From assembly GCA_018816665.1 (NCBI GenBank), contig JAHIVM010000365.1:1-17159 (forward strand): DNA of 17,159 nucleotides. The letters are read 5' to 3'. The stretch is from Candidatus Zixiibacteriota bacterium (GTDB lineage: Bacteria; Zixibacteria; MSB-5A5; GN15; FEB-12). This document shows, piece after piece, positions 1-7,157 of this stretch (its first letter is position 1; each line of letters opens with the position of its first letter). The notes under the pieces were generated by a model that saw nothing but the letters and a program-made list of their open reading frames with translations, made no database searches and was not told the origin of the DNA. Both the position numbers and the translations under genes were made by a program.

Positions 1-1
1 A

Positions 2-511
2 TTTAAGGAAATGGCAGAATTGTCTGTAAAAGACCCACAGCTACTGAGCACCTCGATGAGTGTCATTCGCCTTGTGCCGATGGCAGAGGTAATGAATCCC
101 GTCCTGCAATTCACGATCGGGTTCATGTGGTTTCTGGCCGGGAGTTCGAGTTCGCTCACGGTCTGCGGATCGTTGCGGCCGTTTTCGCGCTGGAAAATGC
201 CGTTTGCGTTCATCCCGGTCGTGATTGTGGTGGCGGTGGTGCGGCTGACGACTCTTGATCCCTGGGCTCTGGCCGCCGACAACGTGCTGGCAACACTGTC
301 GGTGTTTTACTGTGCGACCGGGCTGTCGCTGGTGGATCACGTGCTGTCGCGCATGAAAGTTGGTCTGGGCGTCAAGATTGCCTTTTACGTTTTGCTGACA
401 ATCTCCGGCGTGCTGGGCTATCTGATGACAGCGCTGCTCGGATTTATTGACAGTTTTGCCGACTGGCGAAAGGTGTCCGAGGACCCGGCGTCATTGGAGA
501 TAACAAAATAA
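2..511 (+). CDS. DUF2232 (YybS-like) membrane protein, C-terminal part
   Basis: The reading frame is open to the left edge, so the N-terminus lies outside the window; the ATG at 11 is probably internal. The visible part is strongly hydrophobic, with about three to four membrane segments (around residues 30-45, 65-80, 90-105 and 120-145 counted from position 11). It ends in a pattern typical of the DUF2232 C-terminus: a GLSLVDHVLSR stretch, a helix, then a GFIDSFADWRKV stretch. DUF2232 genes are commonly found between rpsR and rplI, and rplI follows here after 27 bases, which supports the assignment. The molecular role of the family is not established; a transporter-like membrane function has been suggested from the fold. 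Family call fairly confident, function unknown. Confidence 0.72.
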   Translation, partial: FKEMAELSVKDPQLLSTSMSVIRLVPMAEVMNPVLQFTIGFMWFLAGSSSSLTVCGSLRPFSRWKMPFAFIPVVIVVAVVRLTTLDPWALAADNVLATLSVFYCATGLSLVDHVLSRMKVGLGVKIAFYVLLTISGVLGYLMTALLGFIDSFADWRKVSEDPASLEITK

Positions 512-538
512 TTGCGTATACTATAGCGAGAGGTTACC

Positions 539-985
539 ATGAAAGTGATATTGCGGGAAGATGTTACGGATCTTGGCAAGGCCGGTCAGACGGTGGAAGT
601 CAAGGCTGGTTACGGCCGCAACTTCCTTATTCCGCGCAACCTGGCCATTCCGGCGACGAAGGCGAATCTGGCGTCGATCGATGAGATCGCCAAGCAGACT
701 GCCATTCGCGACAAAAAGGCTCGTCGCGGTGCCGAGATTATCAAAGACAGGATCGAGAAGCTTGAACTGTCCGCAGAGGTTTTGGTCGGTGAAGAAGACC
801 GGCTGTTTGGTTCTATCACCAATAATGATATAGCCAAGTTGTTGAGCGAAAACGGTGTTACCGTCGATAAGCGCGCGATCGATCTCGAAGAGCCGATCAA
901 GGCGCTGGGCGTGTACACAGTACCGGTCAAAATAGACAAGGAAGTTGTTGCTAGCCTGAAGCTCTGGGTTGTGAAGAAATCGTGA
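539..985 (+). CDS. rplI: 50S ribosomal protein L9
   Basis: Protein bL9 of the large ribosomal subunit binds 23S rRNA near the L1 stalk through its N-terminal domain. The 148 residues match the usual length. The N-terminus has the family pattern: MKVILREDVTDLG, then V-x2-GYGRNFLIPRNLAIPAT at about residues 20-40, followed by a long central helix and a C-terminal domain ending in VKIDKEVVASLKLWVV. The usual Gly after the NFLxP segment is replaced by Asn-Leu, a small departure from the PROSITE-like signature. The ATG is preceded by a GCGAGAGG Shine-Dalgarno about 5 bases upstream. A TATACT box at 517-522, with a poor -35 (TTGGAG) 17 bases further up, could be an internal promoter, but its start site would fall on the ribosome binding site, so it is doubtful. 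Confidence 0.97.
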   Translation: MKVILREDVTDLGKAGQTVEVKAGYGRNFLIPRNLAIPATKANLASIDEIAKQTAIRDKKARRGAEIIKDRIEKLELSAEVLVGEEDRLFGSITNNDIAKLLSENGVTVDKRAIDLEEPIKALGVYTVPVKIDKEVVASLKLWVVKKS

Positions 986-989
986 TTCT

Positions 990-1493
990 ATGAAAATGCA
1001 CGAAGTGAAACTTGAGGGCCTGGCCCTGGACATGACCACCAACACGCCGGTAGTGATTCTTTCTCCAACCGATTTGGACAAGGTCCTGCCGATCTGGATC
1101 GGTCACGCGGAAGCGTGGGCGATTGCAATGGAACTGTCCGGTGTGGGCTCCAAGCGACCTTTGACGCATGATCTGATGAAGCGAGTGATTGAGTCGCTCA
1201 ACGCATCGGTGAACCGGATTGAAATCACCGAGATGAAGGAACAAACGTTCTACGCGGTGATCCGGCTGAGTACTCCGAATGGTGAACTCAGCATTGACGC
1301 CCGACCGTCGGACTCGATAGCACTGGCTCTCAAGACCGGCGCATCGATTTTTGTCAATGCCGAGTTGTTTGAAATGGTGGCAAGTGAAACCGACGATCCG
1401 TCGGATGCGCCGCCCATGCCCACCGATCCGGAGTCATTGCGCGATCGACTCAAGAAGATCAACCCTGAGGATTTCGGCAAGTACAGTCTGTAG
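990..1493 (+). CDS. Bifunctional nuclease family protein (DUF151/BFN domain)
   Basis: The 167-aa protein matches the DUF151 (bifunctional nuclease) family along residues 1-130. It has a KLEGLALDMTTNTPVVIL start, LPIWIGHAEAWAIAMEL at about residues 32-48, RPLTHDLMKRVIESL, and the hallmark ARPSDSIALALKTGASIFV near residues 102-120. Plant and bacterial members have been reported to have DNase/RNase activity; the bacterial role is poorly defined. After the domain comes an acidic, proline-rich tail of about 35 residues. It begins only 4 bases after the rplI stop and its own stop abuts the next ATG, so it is translated from the same mRNA. The start is at 990; an in-frame ATG two codons later is an alternative. 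The upstream SD is weak (GAAGAAAT), consistent with translational coupling to rplI. Confidence 0.9.
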   Translation: MKMHEVKLEGLALDMTTNTPVVILSPTDLDKVLPIWIGHAEAWAIAMELSGVGSKRPLTHDLMKRVIESLNASVNRIEITEMKEQTFYAVIRLSTPNGELSIDARPSDSIALALKTGASIFVNAELFEMVASETDDPSDAPPMPTDPESLRDRLKKINPEDFGKYSL

Positions 1494-3281
1494 ATGCGTC
1501 GACAACTACTGATTATTGTACTGCTGTGTCTGGTCGGCGGCGTGATACCGCCGATCTGCGGGGCAGAGACTATTGATGATCTCCCCGAGGTGATGTCGGA
1601 ATACGCGCGGGGCAAACGTCTCATGCGCGAGGGCGACTGGCTCGGGGCGTCGCGGTCATTCGAACAACTGGCCGGACGGTTTCCGCAATCTCCCAACCGG
1701 GACCTGTTTCTGTTCAATCGTGCAAAGTCTCAATACCATTTCGGTAATTATCCCGAGGCGCTGGCCGGTTTCTCCAGTTTCATCCGCCGGTATCCCGATT
1801 CTCCGTTGCTGGCTCACGCCTATTTTTTCCAGGGCAATGTGCTGTATCTGCGAGGTCAACTCGACGGAGCGGTGGCAAGTTATGTGACGGCTTACCAGCG
1901 CTGCAAAGACACCCGGCTGGCGGATCTGCTGGTGGCATCGCTGTCAGCGGCGGTGGCCGGAGCCAAATCCGTGTCTTTGGGACCGGCTGACTTTGAGGGA
2001 TTGTCGCCCGCAAAGAAGTGCCGTCTTGTGGAGCCGGTGGCTGAGGCGCTGGTCGGCAAGGGGCAGTATGCTGCGGCGGGCAGGTTGCTGGCCCTGTGCG
2101 GCAAGGAACTGGATGTCATGCCGGAGTCGAGTGAGAATCTGCAGACACGGGGTCTGGAAGTGGCGGTTTTACTGCCGTTTTCAGGTGAATTGCAGACTTT
2201 CGGTGAACAGATTTACCAGGGTATCACGATCGGCGCCGAGGAGTACCGTCAGGAAACCGGCCGTCCGTTTACCCTGGCGACTTTTGACACTAAAGGTGAT
2301 CCGGTGGATGCCGCCCGCATTGTCAAGGAGTTGCTGCATTCGAATGTCGATGCGGTGATTGGTCCGCTGACCTCGGAGGCGGCGGCGGTGGCCTCGGCGG
2401 CGCTGAGTTGCGGCACCCTGCCGCTGATAGCACCGGCAGCGACCCAGGCCGGTTTAACCATGCTGAGCGAAAGTGCCTTCCAGCTCTCTCCGAATATCGA
2501 ATTGCAGGGCGTGCGGATGGCCGAGTATGCGGTCCTTAACCTGGGTGCGGATTCGGCGGCGATTATTACGTCGACCAGTACAGACCACCTCCAGATGTCC
2601 CGCGCTTTTGCCCGCCGGTTTGAAGCCCTGGGTGGCACGGTGACGGCGATAGAGTACTACCGTTCGCGCGACAAGGATTTCGGGGAGTACATTCAGGATG
2701 TGAAAGCGGTGTTGCTGGGCGTACACCCGGATTCAGCGTTTTTTGTTAACGAGATGGGAGACACGCTGGATGCCGACGGTATCCCGGCGCGGGTAGACTG
2801 TTTGTACATGCCGGGCAAAGCGAGCCAGTTGCGCCTGCTGATTCCGCAGGTGAATTTCTACAATCTGAATGCCGAGTATTTGGGGTCGGACGGGTGGGCC
2901 GATCCCGCCGTTTATAAGCTGGGCGATCAGGTGACCAAAAGCGCCGTGTTTCCGTCGCCGTTTCTCCAGAAGCGGGACAGCGAGGTGTACCTGAGATTTT
3001 CCTCCGCGTTTGATCGTCGCTACGGTGGGCAGCCGGATCGCCTGGCCTGTCTGGGGTACGATGCGGTATCGGTGTTGCGATTGGCGATGGCGGGCGGGGC
3101 GGTATCGCGTGATGACCTGGCCGCGCATCTGGCCTCGGTTCGCGGCATGGTGGGAGCAGCGGCCACGGTGTCGTTCGGCGAACATCGCGAAAACACGGAA
3201 ATGCCGCTGTACCAGATACGGGATGGAGCCGCGGTCTATCTTGGCGATAGCCAATCGGCCCCGGATTCAGACACCCCATAG
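1494..3281 (+). CDS. Periplasmic TPR + type 1 periplasmic-binding-protein fusion (LpoA-like / branched-chain amino-acid receptor fold)
   Basis: This 595-aa secreted protein has a signal peptide at residues 1-24 (probable cleavage after CGA). No good lipobox is seen around Cys22. Residues about 36-145 form three TPR-like helical repeats of the YbgF/BamD style (GDWLGASRSFEQLAGRFPQSP; GNYPEALAGFSSFIRRYPDSP). From residue 221 (LEVAVLLPFSGELQTFGEQI) to about 575 there is a Leu/Ile/Val-receptor type periplasmic binding fold with a VIGPLTSEAAAVAS segment and a FDTKGDP segment. The TPR-PBP1 order is that of LpoA, the outer-membrane activator of PBP1A in gammaproteobacteria. No ABC permease or ATPase gene is nearby, so an LpoA-like scaffold or sensor is as likely as a solute receptor. 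The ATG follows the preceding stop with zero spacing. Function is inferred from architecture only. Confidence 0.8.
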   Translation: MRRQLLIIVLLCLVGGVIPPICGAETIDDLPEVMSEYARGKRLMREGDWLGASRSFEQLAGRFPQSPNRDLFLFNRAKSQYHFGNYPEALAGFSSFIRRYPDSPLLAHAYFFQGNVLYLRGQLDGAVASYVTAYQRCKDTRLADLLVASLSAAVAGAKSVSLGPADFEGLSPAKKCRLVEPVAEALVGKGQYAAAGRLLALCGKELDVMPESSENLQTRGLEVAVLLPFSGELQTFGEQIYQGITIGAEEYRQETGRPFTLATFDTKGDPVDAARIVKELLHSNVDAVIGPLTSEAAAVASAALSCGTLPLIAPAATQAGLTMLSESAFQLSPNIELQGVRMAEYAVLNLGADSAAIITSTSTDHLQMSRAFARRFEALGGTVTAIEYYRSRDKDFGEYIQDVKAVLLGVHPDSAFFVNEMGDTLDADGIPARVDCLYMPGKASQLRLLIPQVNFYNLNAEYLGSDGWADPAVYKLGDQVTKSAVFPSPFLQKRDSEVYLRFSSAFDRRYGGQPDRLACLGYDAVSVLRLAMAGGAVSRDDLAAHLASVRGMVGAAATVSFGEHRENTEMPLYQIRDGAAVYLGDSQSAPDSDTP

Positions 3282-3385
3282 CGGCTGTCTTTTTCACGTC
3301 GTCGCGGCCGCCCGCGTCGGACCGGTGAGCAGGATGTTTCCGCCGCAGAAACGTTGACTATTCCTGAGGAAACGGAGTTTGCATT

Positions 3386-3598
3386 ATGGCCGATGACAAA
3401 AAAGTAGCGCTGAAGATGATTGTGAACGGCAAAGAGCGCGAGGTGACTTTTGAAGAACTCGCCCTGTCGAACAATCTCGCGCAGGAAGCGCTCGTACGTC
3501 TGTTGATCGAGAAGAAAATGTTCGAGCCCCAGGAACTGATGGAAATGATGGAAAAGGTCAAAAAGGAACGCTATCGTACACCGGACCAGGTGAACTAG
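3386..3598 (+). CDS. Small conserved-looking acidic/helical protein, unknown function
   Basis: The product has 70 aa, no signal peptide and no membrane segment. The first half (VALKMIVNGKEREVTFEEL) could be a short beta-hairpin. The second half is strongly helical and charged (ALVRLLIEKKMFEPQELMEMMEKVKKERY), resembling the small coiled or swapped-helix tails that end many cytosolic hypothetical proteins. The start is well supported: GAGGAAACGGAG precedes the ATG, with CGGAG 8 bases upstream. It follows a 104-base non-coding gap (3282-3385) in which I see no convincing promoter or terminator, and lies 8 bases before the PH-like protein, so the two are probably co-expressed. I do not recognise a family; antisense reading frames here look like shadows. 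Confidence 0.7.
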   Translation: MADDKKVALKMIVNGKEREVTFEELALSNNLAQEALVRLLIEKKMFEPQELMEMMEKVKKERYRTPDQVN

Positions 3599-3606
3599 CG
3601 AAAACC

Positions 3607-4128
3607 ATGACCGACCGCGAGCTGACAGACAACAACACCGGCTCGGAAGCCCGTACCGAGACCGGGGGGGGACCGGTCGACGAGGGTGAGATTCTCGCCT
3701 GGACCATCCATCCGGTAAAAAAACGACCGCTGGTTTCGGTGGCGGTGACGGTGTTTATCGGGCTTATTGGCGTCCTGGTGTACCTGGCCACCGACTCGCG
3801 GGCTTTTTGTGTCCTGGCCATAGTGATCATGCTGGCCACCCTGGCCAAGTTTTACTTCCCGACGAAATACCAACTGAGTGACCGTCGCATCATGGTGAAA
3901 ACCACCACGCAAACCGTGTACCGGGACTGGAAGCAGTTCCGGTCGGTGTATCCGGACAAAAACGGCGTGTTGCTGTCCCCGTTTGTGGGGGCCTCACGGC
4001 TGGAGAATTTCCGGGGACAGTATCTTATTTTTGGTGACAATCGTGACGAGGTTATCGCTTTCGTGAAAGCCCGTGTTTCAACTCCGGAGCCCGACAGCAC
4101 CTCCAAACAAACCGGGGAGACGTCATGA
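3607..4128 (+). CDS. Two-TM membrane protein with bacterial PH-like domain
   Basis: This 173-aa protein starts with a hydrophilic N-terminus (about 28 residues), followed by a W-x2-HP motif at residues 32-36. Two transmembrane helices follow at about 41-61 and 66-84. A soluble C-terminal domain at about 85-155 (FPTKYQLSDRRIMVK, RDWKQFRSVYPDKNGVLLSP, RLENFRGQYLIFG, DEVIAFVKARV) matches the pattern of bacterial PH-domain (bPH2/YdbT-like) membrane proteins. The N-terminus probably faces the cytoplasm, placing the PH-like domain there too. It overlaps the next gene by 4 bases (ATGA), indicating tight co-translation. The PH fold is inferred from pattern, not from a profile search; the binding partner is unknown. 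Confidence 0.75.
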   Translation: MTDRELTDNNTGSEARTETGGGPVDEGEILAWTIHPVKKRPLVSVAVTVFIGLIGVLVYLATDSRAFCVLAIVIMLATLAKFYFPTKYQLSDRRIMVKTTTQTVYRDWKQFRSVYPDKNGVLLSPFVGASRLENFRGQYLIFGDNRDEVIAFVKARVSTPEPDSTSKQTGETS

Positions 4129-4628
4129 GTTTTCTTAAGGGCGGCAGCGAATTGCCGGGACCGGAAGACCAGCCGCTACCCGAAGAGGAGCGGGCAGTTC
4201 TTGAAAAGCTGGCGAACCTGGTGATCAAGTACGGGATGACGGTTCCTGCGATCATGTTCCTGGAGTCGGTCAAACCGCTTAACTATATCGGTTCGCAGGC
4301 GCTGGTGTTTTTTGAGCCTATGGTGCAGACGGTTTTTAACTTCCGCGACTATGAAACTCTTCGATCCGCTCTGGAGAAACGCTACTCCATCGAAATACTT
4401 ATTCGCATCATTGAGGAAAAGGATGCTGTTGATGTCCAGAAGCAAAAAGCCGTCAAGAAGTGGGTCAAGGCGGAGAAGAAAAAGTGGAAGTGGTATCAGC
4501 GGTATCTTGGTATAGCGGTGCCGAAGTACGAAGTGCCGGAAGAAGTCCTGAATCACGACAAGGCGGCGCCATCGGGCGACGATACGGCCGGGCCGGACGA
4601 TCCGACCAAACCGAGCGATCCCCGATAA
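4125..4628 (+). CDS. Conserved hypothetical cytosolic protein paired with the PH-like membrane protein
   Basis: This 167-aa protein has no signal peptide. The core (about residues 23-105) contains an amphipathic segment, LVIKYGMTVPAIMFLESV, then KPLNYIGSQALVFFEPM and FRDYETLRSALEKR. I recall this kind of sequence from small conserved hypothetical proteins in several phyla, often close to PH-like membrane proteins. A basic, Trp/Lys-rich helix follows (KKWVKAEKKKWKWYQRY, about 120-137), then an acidic, proline-rich tail. The hydrophobic but short central helices suggest membrane association rather than crossing. The start overlaps the upstream stop (ATGA) and is preceded by GGGGAG at about 8 bases. 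It is the last gene of the operon; the stop at 4626-4628 abuts the shared terminator hairpin. Function unknown. Confidence 0.72.
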   Translation: MSFLKGGSELPGPEDQPLPEEERAVLEKLANLVIKYGMTVPAIMFLESVKPLNYIGSQALVFFEPMVQTVFNFRDYETLRSALEKRYSIEILIRIIEEKDAVDVQKQKAVKKWVKAEKKKWKWYQRYLGIAVPKYEVPEEVLNHDKAAPSGDDTAGPDDPTKPSDPR

Positions 4629-4660
4629 AAAACGCCCCGTCGGTTTCCCGACGAGGCGTT
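4627..4660 (-). terminator. Intrinsic terminator of gyrB, at the convergent junction
   Basis: A 13-bp stem (4631-4643 with 4648-4660) surrounds a 4-base loop. Read on the minus strand the loop is GAAA, a GNRA tetraloop, the single imperfect pair becomes a U-G wobble, and the stem is followed by a run of six U (4632-4627). Read on the plus strand the same position is a C-A mismatch and the downstream T tract is poor. The element therefore serves gyrB, whose stop lies 28 bases before it. It may weakly terminate the plus-strand operon as well. Confidence 0.93.
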
Positions 4661-4688
4661 GCACCGATTTTATTCCCAGTACTATAGT

Positions 4689-6635
4689 CTAGATGTCCAG
4701 GTTGCGCACGTACTTTGCGTTTTCCTCGATGAACTTCCGTCGCGGTGCGATTTCCGTACCCATCAGGGTGGTGAAGAGACGGTTGGCGCCTCCGGCCTCG
4801 TCGAGCGTCACCTTGAGCAAGGTACGCGTTTCCGGATCCATAGTCGTGCGCCAGAGCTGTTCCGGGTTCATTTCACCGAGACCTTTGTACCGCTGGACTG
4901 ACACGCCGACACCGGTGGTGGCCTTCAGGGCTTTTTCCTTGTCTTCTTCGTTGTAATAGTACGTTTCCTTTTTGCCCTGCTTGATTCGGAACAGGGGCGG
5001 CTGCGCAATATACATGTGATCAAAACTGATCAGGTCGCGCATGTACCGGAAGAAAAAGGTCAGGAGCAAGGTGCGGATATGGGAGCCGTCGACATCAGCA
5101 TCCGTCATGATGATGATTTTGTGATAGCGGACTTTGGTGGCATCAAAGTCCTCGCGAATGCCGCAGCCGAGAGCCGTAATCATGGAGCGGATTTCGGTGT
5201 TGGCCAAAATCTTGTCAATCCGCGCTTTTTCGACATTGATGATTTTGCCTCGCAGCGGCAGGATGGCCTGGTAGCGACGGTCGCGACCCTGCTTGGCCGA
5301 ACCACCGGCCGAGTCACCCTCAACGATGAACAGTTCGCTTTCCTCCGGGATTCGGGAGGAACAGTCGGCCAGTTTGCCCGGAAGCGCCGCACTGTCCAGC
5401 GCGGTTTTGCGACGGGTGAGTTCTTTGGCCTTGCGGGATGCCTCGCGGGCCGTGGCTGCCAACAGGAGTTTGTCGACAATCTTCTTGCCGACGGCCGGGT
5501 TTTCCTCGAGATAAGCGCCCAGTTGCTCGTTGGTGAGAGACTCGACAATACCTCTGACTTCGGAGTTGCCGAGTTTGGTTTTGGTCTGACCTTCGAACTG
5601 CGGGTCGCGCACTTTGACTGACAGGACAACTGTCAACCCTTCGCGCGAGTCATCGCCGATAAGGTTGAAGCTTTCTTTCTTCAGCAGGTTGTTTTTTGTC
5701 GCATAGGCGTTGATGGAACGGGTCAGGGCCGTACGAAACCCGGTCAGGTGCGTACCGCCCTCGATGGTATGGATGTTGTTCACATAGGAGTACACCAGTT
5801 CCGAGTAGCCATCGTTGTACTGAATTGCGAGTTCGACATCAACGTCGTCTTTTACCTTGCGGAAGTGGATCGGCTTTTTGAAAAGCGTGGTATTGCCTTC
5901 GTTAAGAAATTCCACAAAAGCAGCCAGACCGCCCTTGAACTGAAAAGTTACTTCTTTGTCGGTGCGATGATCCACCAGCGTGATGCTCAGTCCCTCGTTG
6001 AGGAAGGCCAGTTCACGCATACGGGAGGCGATGATGTCGAACTTGTATTCGGTGTTCTGGAAAATCTCGCTGTCCGGTTTGAAACAGGTTTTGTTGCCGC
6101 TTTTTTTTCGGGTACCGATTTGCTTGACCGGGCCCTGGGCGATGCCCCGGATGTAGTCCTGCCGATATACTTCGCCGTCGCGGGCAGACTCAACCCAGCA
6201 CATTTCGGACAGGGCGTTGACCACCGAGACACCAACACCGTGAAGACCGCCGGAGACTTTGTAGTTGTCGTGATCGAACTTACCGCCGGCGTGCAGGGTG
6301 GTCATGACCACTTCCAGGGCCGAGACCTTCTGGGTTGGGTGCAAGTCGGTGGGGATGCCTCGGCCGTTGTCGGTGACGGTGATGGACCCATCCTTGCCAA
6401 TCTCCACGAGAATACGATCGCAATGACCGGCCATAGCCTCATCGACCGAGTTGTCAACCACCTCGTACACCATGTGGTGCAGGCCGCGGCGGCTGACATC
6501 GCCGATGTACATGGCCGGGCGACGGCGTACGGCTTCCAGTCCCTTGAGGACCTGGATTGCGCCGGCATCATAGGAATCGTTGCCGGACTTATTCTTCGTT
6601 TTGGCGGTTTTTGTATCGCGAACCTCAGTCGCCAT
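4689..6635 (-). CDS. gyrB: DNA gyrase subunit B
   Basis: This is the ATPase subunit of type IIA topoisomerase, acting with GyrA to introduce negative supercoils. Numbered from the chosen start (648 aa): GHKL ATPase with catalytic Glu58 in YEVVDNSVDEA, DNGRGIP at 89-95, GGLHGVGVSVVNALS at 129-143 and the QTKTKL loop near 350. The TOPRIM domain has EGDSAGGSAKQGR (Glu439), PLRGK at 460-464 and the Mg-binding DADVDGSHI at 512-520. The C-terminus has QRYKGLGEMNPEQLW and the GyrB-type ending VRNLDI. It lacks the extra insert of the 804-aa E. coli enzyme, as in most phyla. The frame extends to an upstream start at 6683, but the ATG at 6635 has an AAAGGA Shine-Dalgarno 10 bases upstream and fits family starts better. 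It overlaps DUF721 by 11 bases. Confidence 0.98.
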   Translation of the reverse strand: MATEVRDTKTAKTKNKSGNDSYDAGAIQVLKGLEAVRRRPAMYIGDVSRRGLHHMVYEVVDNSVDEAMAGHCDRILVEIGKDGSITVTDNGRGIPTDLHPTQKVSALEVVMTTLHAGGKFDHDNYKVSGGLHGVGVSVVNALSEMCWVESARDGEVYRQDYIRGIAQGPVKQIGTRKKSGNKTCFKPDSEIFQNTEYKFDIIASRMRELAFLNEGLSITLVDHRTDKEVTFQFKGGLAAFVEFLNEGNTTLFKKPIHFRKVKDDVDVELAIQYNDGYSELVYSYVNNIHTIEGGTHLTGFRTALTRSINAYATKNNLLKKESFNLIGDDSREGLTVVLSVKVRDPQFEGQTKTKLGNSEVRGIVESLTNEQLGAYLEENPAVGKKIVDKLLLAATAREASRKAKELTRRKTALDSAALPGKLADCSSRIPEESELFIVEGDSAGGSAKQGRDRRYQAILPLRGKIINVEKARIDKILANTEIRSMITALGCGIREDFDATKVRYHKIIIMTDADVDGSHIRTLLLTFFFRYMRDLISFDHMYIAQPPLFRIKQGKKETYYYNEEDKEKALKATTGVGVSVQRYKGLGEMNPEQLWRTTMDPETRTLLKVTLDEAGGANRLFTTLMGTEIAPRRKFIEENAKYVRNLDI

Positions 6636-6954
6636 GAACTTGTGATCCTTTCTCTCCCCAGACCAGGCGGAGTTCTTTAACAACGCGGCCGTGGGGATAG
6701 TCCCTGATATTGTTCAGAATCTTGCCGGTGTCCATCGCCATTCGCTGGCGCCAGGCGGCATCGGCTACAGCCACAAACAGGATTCCGTCCTGGAAGCGCA
6801 GAGCTTTGCTCTGACGGGCGTAATGCTCGCCGACTATCTCCGGCCACCGGGCGACAATTTGCCAGCCGTGGTAGTCTCCAGACAGGCCCAGAGAGCCGAC
6901 AAGCCGGTCGACTATGCCTCCGATATGACTCGGTCTGGTTCTGGATCTGGACAC
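6625..6954 (-). CDS. DUF721 / DciA-like protein (probable helicase-operator family)
   Basis: The product has 109 aa from the chosen GTG. The DUF721 domain fills it: GGIVDRLVGSLGL, RWPEIVGEHYARQSKAL, FQDGILFVAVADAAWRQRM, then KILNNIRDYPHGRVVKELRLVWG. Some members (DciA) interact with the replicative helicase DnaB and replace DnaC/DnaI-type loaders; that role is inferred here. Genes of this family often sit beside gyrB, as here (11-base overlap). Start choice: the frame can begin at a TTG at 6993, but that codon abuts the -10 box of a good promoter (6994-7022). A transcript would begin at or inside it, with no ribosome binding site. The GTG at 6954 has GGAG 5 bases upstream and lies about 30 bases after the predicted start site. 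Confidence 0.85.
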   Translation of the reverse strand: MSRSRTRPSHIGGIVDRLVGSLGLSGDYHGWQIVARWPEIVGEHYARQSKALRFQDGILFVAVADAAWRQRMAMDTGKILNNIRDYPHGRVVKELRLVWGEKGSQVHGD

Positions 6955-6993
6955 GACTACTCCATCGTTTGGGCCGCTCTCTTCCTGGCTCAA

Positions 6994-7022
6994 ATGATAA
7001 CCAAACGGAGGCCGTCTGGCAA
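6994..7022 (-). promoter_or_regulatory. Sigma70-type promoter for DUF721-gyrB
   Basis: On the minus strand TTGCCA (7022-7017) and TATCAT (6999-6994) are separated by exactly 17 bases. Transcription would start near 6987, 33 bases before the preferred GTG of DUF721. Confidence 0.65.
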
Positions 7023-7112
7023 GTAAAAAACTTTGCCTATCTTGTTGAATGTGATGAAGTTATGTGAGGTTTGCGATTGTTGAATATACTGCGATAAGCC
7101 AGTGTCCGCCCG

Positions 7113-7151
7113 GCACCCATCGGACCGCAAAAAGACGGTCCGACGGGGTGC
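7113..7151 (-). other. Strong hairpin after the zinc-ribbon gene
   Basis: GCACCC pairs with GGGTGC (6 bp), then, after a small internal loop, TCGGACCG pairs with CGGTCCGA (8 bp) around an 8-base loop. It begins 7 bases after the zinc-ribbon stop on the minus strand. Neither side has a following T tract, so it is not a standard intrinsic terminator. mRNA 3'-end protection or a pause site is more likely. Confidence 0.6.
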
Positions 7152-7157
7152 TAAAAT

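Noticed and set aside
1494..1570. Lipoprotein signal at Cys22 of the TPR/binding-protein fusion
   Set aside because: The residues before Cys (Pro-Pro-Ile) do not fit a lipobox; ordinary signal peptidase cleavage after CGA is more likely.
3354..3387. TTGACT...CATTAT promoter-like pair before the 70-aa gene
   Set aside because: The spacing is 22 bases and the -10 overlaps the start codon.
5748..6680. 310-aa plus-strand frame opposite gyrB
   Set aside because: A shadow of the conserved gyrB reading frame in GC-rich DNA; it has no ribosome binding site or family pattern.
6636..6683. Longer gyrB start adding 16 residues
   Set aside because: The extension lies inside DUF721, has no good ribosome binding site and is not GyrB-like; the ATG at 6635 has AAAGGA upstream.
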